A DNA stretch of 64,000 nt from Ovis canadensis (Eukaryota > Chordata > Mammalia > Artiodactyla > Bovidae), in NCBI RefSeq assembly GCF_042477335.2, contig NC_091260.1:49123001-49187000 (forward strand), in the 5' to 3' direction. A program made the position numbers and the translations under genes. Position 1 is the stretch's first letter. Each line of letters begins with the position of its first letter. The notes beneath the pieces are model-generated. The model did no database searches. It saw only the letters and a list, made by a program, of their open reading frames with translations, and was not told the DNA's origin. This document shows, piece after piece, positions 60,401 to 64,000 of the stretch.

Positions 60401-62210
60401 ATGGATTTTTGAAGTCTGCGAGCATGTTGTGTACACATTCCATCACTTGGAGGTCGTCTGTATGTGACTCTGCATCCCCTCTTATTCTTAACTGGAAAAC
60501 TCCCTTAGCTACTCTCAGTTGTCTGTCAGATTGTGCAGTAATATAGGAATGATCGTACAGATGACTTCAATGTAGAGAGTTTAGGATAATTTTCAGACTA
60601 GATGAATGTTTAACCAAGGATTAAAAATATTGAAGCAATTCAGATTCTAACCGCAGTGACTAGTTTATGGTTCTGCCATGTTTGGGTGGAAAGTTAAGTT
60701 GTTTTGGACATGTTGATTATACACATCATGACCACTAGGATGATTTGAGTATTGTTCAGTAGGCAGTAGTTTGGTGTAAGGCTCTGGAGCTCCAGAGAGG
60801 TCTGAGCTAAAGACATAGCTTTGAGTAGCATGTAAATTGATCACTCAGAGCACACCGCGTAGAAAGAGGCCTGGTGTGGCATGGTGGGTGGTGGCAGCAT
60901 CTGAAGAACCAGCAGAGGAGATTGGGAAGGTTAGAAGGGCAAGAAGACCAGAGAAAATAGTGTGCAGAAACCAAGGGAATGGGGGTAATACGTGAAGGAA
61001 TGGGCAGTATCAAATGAAATCCACAATTCTTGGGATGGTAGCCTGTTCACTGGACCAGGCCGTCAGAGAGCTGTCGGGGACCTCTGTGTCTTCAGCAGAG
61101 TATTAGTGGCTGGATCAGAGGGTCCTATGCACTGCTGTATAAATTGGAGAGATTGTGTTGAAAAGCAGTTTAGATATATAAATAAAGACATTTGAATGTT
61201 TATTTCCTTTCCTGTAAGTCCAGATTTGGGACGCCACATTAAGGAATTAATCCTAACTGGGGAAAAAAGTGTGGCACCAAAAGGTTCATTTTATTGTGAA
61301 AAAAAATGGCAACAACTTAAAATCTACTTTTTTAAGAAATATTCAGGTAAACTAATAAAAATGCTATATGAAATATAAAGCTGTTAGAAATATATATAAT
61401 TGTATTATCCAAAAAAAGAGTGTACTGTAGAAAAGTGAAAAAAAAATAGACGATTGTATAGTATGATTGAAACAATTTTAATAAAAGTCTCCATCTAGAA
61501 AAACAGCTTGAAGGAAATACCAGAATGTAAGAATATTTAAGAAATGGGAATATGGGAGATTTTTCTTCCAACTTTTTAATATTTTCCACATTTTCTGTAA
61601 TGAGAAAGTACTACTTTAAAATGAAAAAACAATAACTATTTTAAAAACATGATGCCATACTTTTTAATATTTTATTTAAGTAGAGCACTGCTTCTCGTCT
61701 CTTCTTTTGGTTTCCTTCTGAAAAATATGAAGCTAAATATTGTTTTGTTACTTAATTTTTATATTTTTATCTACTCTACTGCTTACAGCAAGGGTAGTTT
61801 TTGTTCAGCACCGCTTCCCTGATTTATCCAGATCTCAGTGGATTTAAAGTCTGTGCTGTGCACTGTTAATGACTCATGTTTCCTAACATTACTTTGTTAG
61901 GATTAGTGAAGTATCCAGTTTAGACTCAGTGGCCTTGCCTTGTCACATCACCTTTGCCAATTTTTATAACAGAATTTATTTTTCTTTTTTTAATAGCCTT
62001 TACCCATTAATGAAGCTAATGGAAAAATACTTTCTTATAATGTATCATATTCATCAGATGAGGAAACAAAATCCCTTTCTGAGATTCCTGATACTCAACA
62101 CAAGGCAGAATTACAACTTGATAAAAATGACTACATCATCAGTGTGGTGGCAAAAAATTCTGCCGGCTCATCACCACCTTCTAAAATAGCTAGTATGGAA
62201 ATTCCCAATG
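29014..62210 (+). CDS. LIFR: Leukaemia inhibitory factor receptor, 5' part of coding region (12 exons, partial at 3')
   Basis: LIFR is a type I cytokine receptor of the plasma membrane. It binds LIF and related cytokines and pairs with gp130 (IL6ST) to signal through JAK/STAT3. The frame joins 29014-29155, 30789-30903, 33342-33478, 40418-40581, 46703-46877, 48925-49179, 53066-53195, 53626-53795, 55744-55889, 57084-57246, 59647-59717 and 61997-62210, all with AG/GT borders and no internal stop. That gives 627 codons plus one base, about 57% of the roughly 1,097-residue human protein. Domains: signal peptide 1-44, D1 about 48-131, D2 about 132-244 (WSDWS 234-238), Ig-like D3 about 245-329, D4 about 330-429, D5 about 430-532 (WSKWS 518-522), D6 from about 533. 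The membrane span and cytoplasmic boxes lie beyond the window. Identity is by recognition of the protein sequence, which matches human LIFR closely throughout; OSMR, the nearest paralogue, fits less well. Confidence 0.96.
29156..30788 (+). other. LIFR: LIFR intron 2
   Basis: Holds an L1-like piece (29,360-29,590), a pyrimidine-rich stretch near 29,950-30,060 and a short TG-rich run near 30,750. No exon-like block was recognised. Confidence 0.7.
29360..29590 (+). repeat. L1 3'-region fragment (old)
   Basis: 'CATACAGTCATGTAACCACC' and 'GCACAATCAAGACTCAGGGC' with 'ATCATTCCAGAAAATGCCCC' is a recurring old L1 3' order. A similar piece lies at 54.1 kb. Confidence 0.55.
30789..30903 (+). CDS. LIFR: LIFR exon 3: first half of D1 (residues 48-86)
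   Basis: Acceptor CCTTCTCCAG, donor CCG|GTAATG; enters in phase 1 and leaves in phase 2. It encodes [17 protein letters not shown], with the two cysteines of the first disulphide of the cytokine-binding module. At residue 64 the codon GAC (30836-30838) gives Asp where the human protein has Asn in an NCS sequon. Confidence 0.96.
30904..33341 (+). other. LIFR: LIFR intron 3
   Basis: The 2.4 kb from 31,150 to 33,110 is less AT-rich than its surroundings and has several spurious open frames on both strands, none of recognisable ancestry. I found no ruminant SINE or BovB in it. Confidence 0.6.
33342..33478 (+). CDS. LIFR: LIFR exon 4: second half of D1 (residues 86-132)
   Basis: Acceptor TTATATTTCAG, donor GTTT|GTAAGT; phase 2 to phase 1. 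It encodes [10 protein letters not shown] and ends at NV, with the following Ser completed in exon 5, keeping an NVS sequon. Translation continues open into intron 4 for a few codons before a stop. Confidence 0.96.
33700..34060 (+). repeat. L2 3'-end fragment
   Basis: 'TCCCCAAGGGCAGAGACTCT' with 'GTCCAGTGCCTTGCAC' marks the L2 3' end on the + strand. Confidence 0.55.
34590..34616 (+). repeat. Compound CT/TG/TA microsatellite
   Basis: A short run CTCTCTGTGTGTGTATATATATAT in form, imperfect and brief. Confidence 0.7.
34759..34803 (+). repeat. 22-bp tandem repeat, two copies
   Basis: TTAGCAAATTATATTTTATT and TTAGCAAGTTATATTTTATT follow head to tail with period 22 and one substitution. Confidence 0.75.
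34830..35038 (-). mobile_element. Bov-tA SINE
   Basis: Minus-strand unit ending (on +) GAGCCACTAGGGAAGCC. A GTGTGTGT run at its left edge is the usual tail microsatellite. Confidence 0.87.
35196..35660 (-). mobile_element. BovB 3' fragment
   Basis: A 460-bp minus-strand BovB piece: GATGCCATCCAGCCATCTCA, then AAAGTATTGGAGTTTCAGCT, then GTCCAACTGTCACATTCATA. Antisense to LIFR. Confidence 0.9.
35770..36480 (-). repeat. L1-derived debris (old)
   Basis: 'TTTCATCCATCTGGAATTAT' and 'GTAGTGAGGTATGAGGAATC' near 36,405-36,450 are typical of old L1s. The orientation and left limit are uncertain. Confidence 0.4.
36706..36901 (-). mobile_element. Bov-tA SINE
   Basis: Minus-strand unit with 'CAAGAATACTGGAACGGGTT' and 'GTTCTTTACCACTGAGCCA'. 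Confidence 0.87.
37242..37750 (+). mobile_element. Bov-tA SINE split by a nested Bov-A2
   Basis: The left arm is 37,242-37,294 (GGGCTTCCCAAGTGGCACCA onward) and the right arm is 37,571-37,750 (through GAGTCGGACACAATTGAAGT). The arms are separated by a Bov-A2 element and join across a duplicated GCCARTGCAGGAGA. Confidence 0.9.
37295..37570 (+). mobile_element. Bov-A2 SINE nested in an older Bov-tA
   Basis: A dimer of Bov-A units (each with GGAGAAGG.. start and a GACTGA(A/G) end), joined by a TTCACTTTCACTTTTCACTT linker. It is flanked by GCCAGTGCAGGAGA (37281-37294) and GCCAATGCAGGAGA (37571-37584), a 14-bp target-site duplication with one mismatch. Confidence 0.9.
38527..39130 (-). mobile_element. 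BovB 3' fragment (about 600 bp)
   Basis: Reaches from the tail (GTTCAGTTGCTAAGTCATGT) up to the segment coding the '[20 protein letters not shown]'-type block on the minus strand. Several frame breaks. Antisense to LIFR. Confidence 0.9.
39742..39932 (+). mobile_element. Bov-tA SINE
   Basis: + strand unit from GGCTTCCCTAGTATCTCAGT to GCTGAGTGACAACAAC. Near-duplicate flanks ATGCCAGTTG (39730) and ATGCCAGCTG (39939) look like a target-site duplication. Confidence 0.87.
40418..40581 (+). CDS. LIFR: LIFR exon 5: first half of D2 (residues 132-186)
   Basis: Acceptor TCTCTTTTTAAG, donor AAATTA|GTAAGT; phase 1 to phase 0. It encodes [17 protein letters not shown] and [13 protein letters not shown], matching the human D1-D2 linker and the first strands of D2. 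An NLS sequon is present. Confidence 0.96.
41435..41610 (-). repeat. MIR
   Basis: 'TATCATCCCCATGTTACAGA' with 'AAAGGAGCCAGGACTCAAAC' is the minus-strand MIR order. Confidence 0.65.
41640..41840 (+). repeat. L2 fragment
   Basis: 'GACCCAGGTCAAATCCTTAT' and 'GAAGCCCATTCTAATTACCT' match the internal L2 3' phrase (…aaatg…gaagcc…). Confidence 0.5.
42700..43545 (-). mobile_element. BovB fragment (about 850 bp) with reverse-transcriptase end
   Basis: The minus strand encodes [18 protein letters not shown], a [20 protein letters not shown] block and, further 5', [15 protein letters not shown]. The last is the RT active-site box, read YGDD here in place of the usual YADD. The frame is broken in places, so the copy is dead. 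It lies antisense to LIFR. Confidence 0.92.
44470..45010 (-). repeat. Old L1 fragment interrupted by a SINE
   Basis: 'GCTGGGTACAGAATTCTAGG' (44,557) up to 'GCCATTGTTCTACT' is L1-like and resumes after the SINE at 44,830 with TGTTCTACTATTTG. Confidence 0.5.
44616..44829 (-). mobile_element. Bov-tA SINE inserted into L1
   Basis: Minus-strand unit flanked by TGTTCTACT at 44607-44615 and 44830-44838, a perfect 9-bp target-site duplication. The TG run at its left edge is the tail. Confidence 0.9.
46703..46877 (+). CDS. LIFR: LIFR exon 6: second half of D2 with WSDWS (residues 187-245)
   Basis: Acceptor TTACTTTGTAG, donor CTCTT|GTAAGT; phase 0 to phase 1. It encodes the WSXWS motif of the first cytokine-binding module as WSDWS (residues 234-238, bases 46844-46858). 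Relative to human as I recall it, an NTT sequon near residue 190 is lost (YSTTLN here) and an NWT sequon appears at residue 203 (46751-46759). Confidence 0.96.
46945..47085 (+). repeat. MER5A-like DNA-transposon fossil
   Basis: 'TTAGTTCTCAGAACCCCATT', 'GGGTCACCTAGGGATCTTCC' and 'GATTCAGAAACTCTGAGGCT' follow the order of MER5A. Confidence 0.55.
47868..48026 (-). repeat. Tigger-like DNA-transposon fossil
   Basis: 'GTTGGCCTCTGCACCCGAGG', 'GATTCAGCCAACCACAAATC', 'GAACCCAGGCAGTTCAAACC' and the end 'TGTTCAAGGGTCAACTGTG' match the terminal part of an abundant Tigger/pogo-type repeat read on the minus strand. Confidence 0.6.
48925..49179 (+). CDS. LIFR: LIFR exon 7: Ig-like domain D3 (residues 245-330)
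   Basis: Acceptor TTTGCTCTTTCTAG, donor GGGAT|GTAAGT; phase 1 at both ends, 255 bases, so skipping would remove the domain in frame. It encodes [32 protein letters not shown] and [13 protein letters not shown]. In human LIFR this Ig-like domain is a main contact for LIF. The residue before PPDSQ is Leu (TTG), where human has Trp. Confidence 0.96.
49318..49530 (-). mobile_element. Bov-tA SINE (left of a pair)
   Basis: Minus-strand unit from GTGAAAGTGAAAGTTGCTCA to GAGCCACCAGAGAAGCCCC. Confidence 0.88.
49544..49755 (-). mobile_element. Bov-tA SINE (right of a pair)
   Basis: Minus-strand unit flanked by a perfect 13-bp direct repeat TATAAGAATATAT at 49531-49543 and 49756-49768. Confidence 0.92.
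51180..51610 (-). repeat. L1 ORF2-region fragment (old)
   Basis: 'TATTGAGTCTTCCAATCTAT' and 'GAACATGGTATAGCCTTTCA', then 'TTTCTAGGTGTTTGATG', is the antisense ORF2 phrase of L1. Confidence 0.7.
51994..52283 (+). mobile_element. CHR-type SINE (Cetacea-Hippo-Ruminant family)
   Basis: 'GGGACCTCTCTGGTGGCTAA', 'GCAGGTTTGATCCCTGGTCT', 'GGGAAGATTCCACGTGCC' and an A-rich end with AAATAAGTAAATA. The longer body (GTGCACTGCAAATGAAGA) is typical of the older CHR subfamilies rather than Bov-tA. Confidence 0.75.
53066..53195 (+). CDS. LIFR: LIFR exon 8: first half of D4 (residues 330-373)
   Basis: Acceptor CTCTCATTTTTAAATTAG, donor GAAAG|GTGAAG; phase 1 to phase 2. It encodes [18 protein letters not shown] and [16 protein letters not shown], with the disulphide cysteines of the second cytokine-binding module. 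The donor +5 is G, but the site is not the full GTAAGT consensus. Confidence 0.95.
53196..53625 (+). other. LIFR: LIFR intron 8
   Basis: A 430-base, AT-rich intron; no repeat recognised. Confidence 0.8.
53626..53795 (+). CDS. LIFR: LIFR exon 9: second half of D4 (residues 373-430)
   Basis: Acceptor TATTCTCTTTTTCAG, donor AAAAAG|GTAAGT; phase 2 to phase 1. It encodes [27 protein letters not shown] and [11 protein letters not shown] and NIT sequons are kept as in human. Confidence 0.95.
54095..54410 (+). repeat. L1 3'-region fragment (old)
   Basis: 'GACTCAAGGATGGTTGCAAA', 'GTTAAGATACAGAACTGTTC' and 'TATCACCCCAAAGGAACTAC' is the L1 3' order, the same family as 29.4 kb. Confidence 0.6.
54411..54441 (+). 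repeat. (CA)n microsatellite, about 15 units
   Basis: An uninterrupted CA run of about 31 bases between the L1 piece and the SINE. Its length makes it likely to be polymorphic. Confidence 0.95.
54570..54757 (-). mobile_element. Bov-tA SINE
   Basis: Minus-strand unit with 'TGCAACCCCGTGAACTCTAT', 'GAATACTGGAGTGGGTTGCC' and 'TTCTTTACCACTGCGCCACA'. Confidence 0.88.
55270..55560 (+). repeat. L2 fragment
   Basis: 'CTCTAAGGCTCATCTTAAGT', 'CCCATCTTCACTGTACATCT' and 'TTCCTTAAAGGTAGAGACTA' follow the L2 3' order on the + strand. Confidence 0.6.
55744..55889 (+). CDS. LIFR: LIFR exon 10: first half of D5 (residues 430-478)
   Basis: Acceptor ATTATATTTACAG, donor GAATTG|GTGAGT; phase 1 to phase 0. It encodes [18 protein letters not shown] and [17 protein letters not shown]. 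Relative to human as I recall it, NFT at residue 457 (55824-55832) and NKT at residue 470 (55863-55871) are additional sequons. NST at 444 is shared. Confidence 0.95.
55890..57083 (+). other. LIFR: LIFR intron 10
   Basis: 1.2 kb. Contains an imperfect TG microsatellite (about 56,021-56,048) and an L2/MIR-like tip near 56,150-56,205 (GCGCTCAATAAATTTGTGAA). The rest is AT-rich with no recognised repeat. Confidence 0.7.
56021..56048 (+). repeat. (TG)n microsatellite
   Basis: About 13 TG units with one TA interruption. Confidence 0.9.
57084..57246 (+). CDS. LIFR: LIFR exon 11: second half of D5 with WSKWS (residues 479-533)
   Basis: Acceptor TTGTTTTCTAATAG, donor GCCA|GTAAGT; phase 0 to phase 1. 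It encodes [30 protein letters not shown] and WKWSKWS, with WSKWS at residues 518-522 (57201-57215) closing the second cytokine-binding module. Confidence 0.96.
57971..58174 (-). mobile_element. Bov-tA SINE
   Basis: Minus-strand unit: 'TTGCTCAGTCGTGTCCAAGT', 'GAATACCGGAGTGGGTTGTC', ending GAACCATGGGGGAAGC. A small internal deletion removes part of the 'CCATGGGATT' block. Confidence 0.88.
58318..58800 (+). repeat. Ancient mammalian repeat (LTR- or DNA-type), family uncertain
   Basis: 'GTTGCTGTGACAAATTACCC', 'GTGGCTTAAAACTGCAAGCA' and 'GTTATCTCACAGTGTCTTTG' form a phrase common in old mammalian repeats, continuing to 'CTCACATGGCTGTTGGCACG'. I cannot name the family. Confidence 0.5.
58472..58518 (+). 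repeat. 19-bp minisatellite, about 2.4 copies
   Basis: TGAGTGGGGGCTGCGGGCT at 58472-58490 repeats perfectly at 58491-58509 and starts again as TGAGTGGG. Confidence 0.9.
58885..59470 (+). repeat. Ancient mammalian interspersed repeat, family uncertain
   Basis: 'TACCATGTGTCAGGAATCAT', 'GTGACACTTGATCTGAGATA' and 'GGGATGTGAGGGTGATGTTA' are in the order seen for the old repeat near 8.2 kb. Confidence 0.4.
59647..59717 (+). CDS. LIFR: LIFR exon 12: start of D6 (residues 533-556)
   Basis: A short 71-base exon; acceptor CTCTTTTCTAG, donor TGGAAG|GTAAAT; phase 1 to phase 0. It encodes [15 protein letters not shown] and NLIIYWK, the first strands of the first membrane-proximal fibronectin-III domain. 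The donor lacks the +5 G (GTAAAT), so it is the weakest of the set. Confidence 0.95.
59718..61996 (+). other. LIFR: LIFR intron 12
   Basis: 2.3 kb. An L1 piece fills about 61.13-61.62 kb. The sequence at 59.75-61.1 kb is unassigned. Confidence 0.65.
61130..61620 (+). repeat. L1/HAL1-type fragment (old)
   Basis: 'CTGCTGTATAAATTGGAGAG', 'GACGCCACATTAAGGAATTA' and 'AAATGGCAACAACTTAAAAT' follow the old L1 3' order, as at 11.5-12.1 kb. Confidence 0.55.
61997..62210 (+). CDS. LIFR: LIFR exon 13: rest of D6 (residues 557-628)
   Basis: Acceptor TTTTTTAATAG, donor CCAATG|GTGAGT; phase 0 to phase 1. It encodes [35 protein letters not shown] and ASMEIPN. At residue 574 (62048-62050) the codon is TAT (Tyr), where I recall Cys in human (NVSCSSDEE). 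The gene continues beyond the window in phase 1. Confidence 0.96.
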
Positions 62211-62778
62211 GTGAGTACTTAAGGTAAAAGTAGTATATAAGGACAGGAAACCAAGGTGAAACATTTCGACGGTGTTGCTTGCTCTCATAAAGTCAGCTTT
62301 CTTCTCATACCCTCTGCTGCTGCTAATGAGTAAGGAGGAACAGGCAGATTACTGTCAAATATTCGTGGAAAGGCAGTAGCCTTCAGTATTGACTGGAAGC
62401 ATCTATACTGATGGATAAAATAATTACAAAACCCAGTTACTTTAACGCATAATGTTGTAGAGTTATGGCGGTAGATACTACTCTTAGGAAGAAATATTTT
62501 AACAGCTTATTCAGAACTGCTTTTACACATCTTCCCAAGACCATGACAGTTGACACACCAGCTAGGCTATTTTTAAACAGGAAGAAAGAAATACTTGTTT
62601 TAAATGACAGCTTCATTGATAAGACAATTCTTTATTAATAGGAATCCTTTACTGATAAATTCTTCTTAAAGTCTAAATTTCATCTTCAGTATAAGCTTTA
62701 GAAAAGAATTTTTATGTAATTTTAAAATTCTTCAGTTCCCCCTTTAAATTTGATGAGTTACAGTGACTGTCAGTTTTC
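62211..62778 (+). other. LIFR: Start of LIFR intron 13
   Basis: About 570 bases of unassigned, AT-rich intron before the BovB element. The next exon (D7) is not in the window. Confidence 0.7.
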
Positions 62779-64000
62779 ATTCCAATCCCAGAGAAAGGCA
62801 GTGCGAAAGAATGCTCAAACTACCGCACAATTGCAGTCATCTCACACACTAGCAAAGTAATGCTCAAACTTCTCCAAGCCAGGCTTCAATAGTATGTGAA
62901 CCGTGAATTTCCAGATGTTCAAGCTGGATTTAGAAAAGGCAGAGGGACCAGAGATCAAATTGCCAACATGCCCCGAATCATCGAAAAAGCAAGAGAGTTC
63001 CAGAAAAATATCTACTTCTGCTTTATTGACTAGGCCAAAGCCTTTGACTGTGTGGATCACAACAAACTGGAGAATTCTTCAAGAGATAGGAATACCAGAC
63101 CACCTGACCTGCCTCCTGAGAAATCTATATGCAGGTCAAGAAGCAACAGTTAGAACTAGACGTGGAATAACAGACTGGTTCCAGATTGGAAAAGGAATGC
63201 ATCAAGGCTGTATATTGTCACCCTGCTTATTTAACTTATATGCAGAGTACATCGTGAGAAACGCTGGGCTGGATGAAGCACAAGCTGGAATCAAGATTGC
63301 CGGGAGAAATATCAATAACTTCAGATATGCAGATAACACCACCCTTATGACAGAAAGCAAAAAAGAACTAAAGAGCCTCTTGACGAAAGTGAAAGAGGAG
63401 AGTTTAAATGCTGGCTTAAAACTCAACATTCAGAAAACTAAGATCGTGGCATCTGGTTCCATCACTTCATGGCAGATGGAGAAACAGTGGAAACAGTGGC
63501 AGACTTTATTTTTGGGGGCTCCACAATCACTGCAGATGGTGACTGCAGCCATGAAATTAAAGATGCTTGCTCCTTGGAAGAAAAACTATGACCAACCTAG
63601 ACAGCATATTAAAAAACAAAGACATTACTTTGCCAACAAAGGTCCATCTGGTCAAGGCTGTGGTTTTTCCAGTAATCACATATGGATGTGAGAGTTGGAC
63701 TATAAAGAAAGCTGAGCACCGAAGAATTGATGCTTTTGAACTGTGGTGTTGGAGAAGACTCTTGAGAGTCCCTTGGACAGCAAGGAGATCCAACCAGTCC
63801 ATCCTAAAGGAAATCAGTCCTGAATATTCATTAGAAGGACTGATACTGAAGCTGAAACTCCAGTACTTTGGCTACCTGATGTGAAGAACTGACTCATTTG
63901 AAAAGGCCCTGATGCTGGGAACGATTGAAGGCGGGAGGAGAAGGGGACGACAGAAGATGGGATGGTTGAATGGCATCACACACTGACTCAATGGACAGGA
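62779..64000 (+). mobile_element. BovB (RTE) LINE, reverse-transcriptase part, decayed, cut by window edge
   Basis: Sense-strand BovB piece of at least 1.2 kb. Visible RT landmarks: QAGFRKGRGTRDQIANM, a 'FCFID' block followed by TAG (63031-63033) in place of a sense codon, 'GMHQGCILSPCLFNLYAE', and the active-site box NNFRYADNTTLM at 63314-63349. The second catalytic Asp is replaced by Asn (AAC, 63335-63337). A frameshift lies near 63,065-63,080. The polymerase is therefore inactive. The 3' end is beyond the window. Confidence 0.93.

Noticed and set aside
62903..63691. 262-codon frame as a new host gene
   Set aside because: Its second half is plainly BovB reverse transcriptase; the first part is a frame-shifted reading of the same element.
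1..64000. CRISPR arrays, operons, phage or other prokaryotic systems
   Set aside because: Spliced mammalian gene, ruminant retroposons and CpG island leave no room for such an interpretation; no regularly spaced repeats were seen.

Overview
The window is nuclear DNA from a ruminant, most likely a bovid. It is dense in ruminant-specific retroposons (Bov-tA and Bov-A2 SINEs, BovB/RTE LINE fragments, one CHR-type SINE) on top of older mammalian debris (L1, L2, MIR, MER5-, Tigger- and hAT-like pieces, and one CR1/L3-like fossil). I cannot tell cattle from sheep, goat or other bovids by reading alone.

The only protein-coding gene I can support is LIFR, the leukaemia inhibitory factor receptor, on the + strand. 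Its 5' part fills most of the window. A CpG island at about 4,680-5,665 carries GC boxes and a probable non-coding exon 1 ending at a GTGAGT donor (5,381). Intron 1 is about 23.6 kb. The first coding exon has ATG at 29,014. Twelve coding exons follow, at 29014-29155, 30789-30903, 33342-33478, 40418-40581, 46703-46877, 48925-49179, 53066-53195, 53626-53795, 55744-55889, 57084-57246, 59647-59717 and 61997-62210. They have consensus splice sites and join in one open frame of 1,882 nt (627 codons plus one base). The gene runs off the right edge: the last extracellular domains, the membrane span and the cytoplasmic tail are not here.

The encoded part is a signal peptide, a first cytokine-binding module (D1, D2 with WSDWS), an Ig-like domain (D3), a second cytokine-binding module (D4, D5 with WSKWS) and the first membrane-proximal fibronectin-III domain (D6). 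Every domain is bounded by phase-1 introns, so each is a symmetric, in-frame unit. Compared with the human protein as I remember it, several N-glycosylation sequons have moved and one cysteine is a tyrosine.

Region by region: 1-4,640 is upstream DNA with one SINE and a 140-bp tandem duplication; 4,680-5,665 is the promoter island; 5,381-28,994 is intron 1, with many repeats and a 450-bp CR1/L3-like fossil; 28,995-62,210 is the exon-rich part; 62,779-64,000 is a decayed sense-strand BovB element cut by the window edge. I found no RNA genes, CRISPR arrays or prokaryotic features. I did not find a new biological system. The most useful leads are a three-codon upstream ORF in exon 1, the glycosylation changes, the phase-1 domain cassettes, several SINE insertions with readable target-site duplications, and the CR1/L3-like element.
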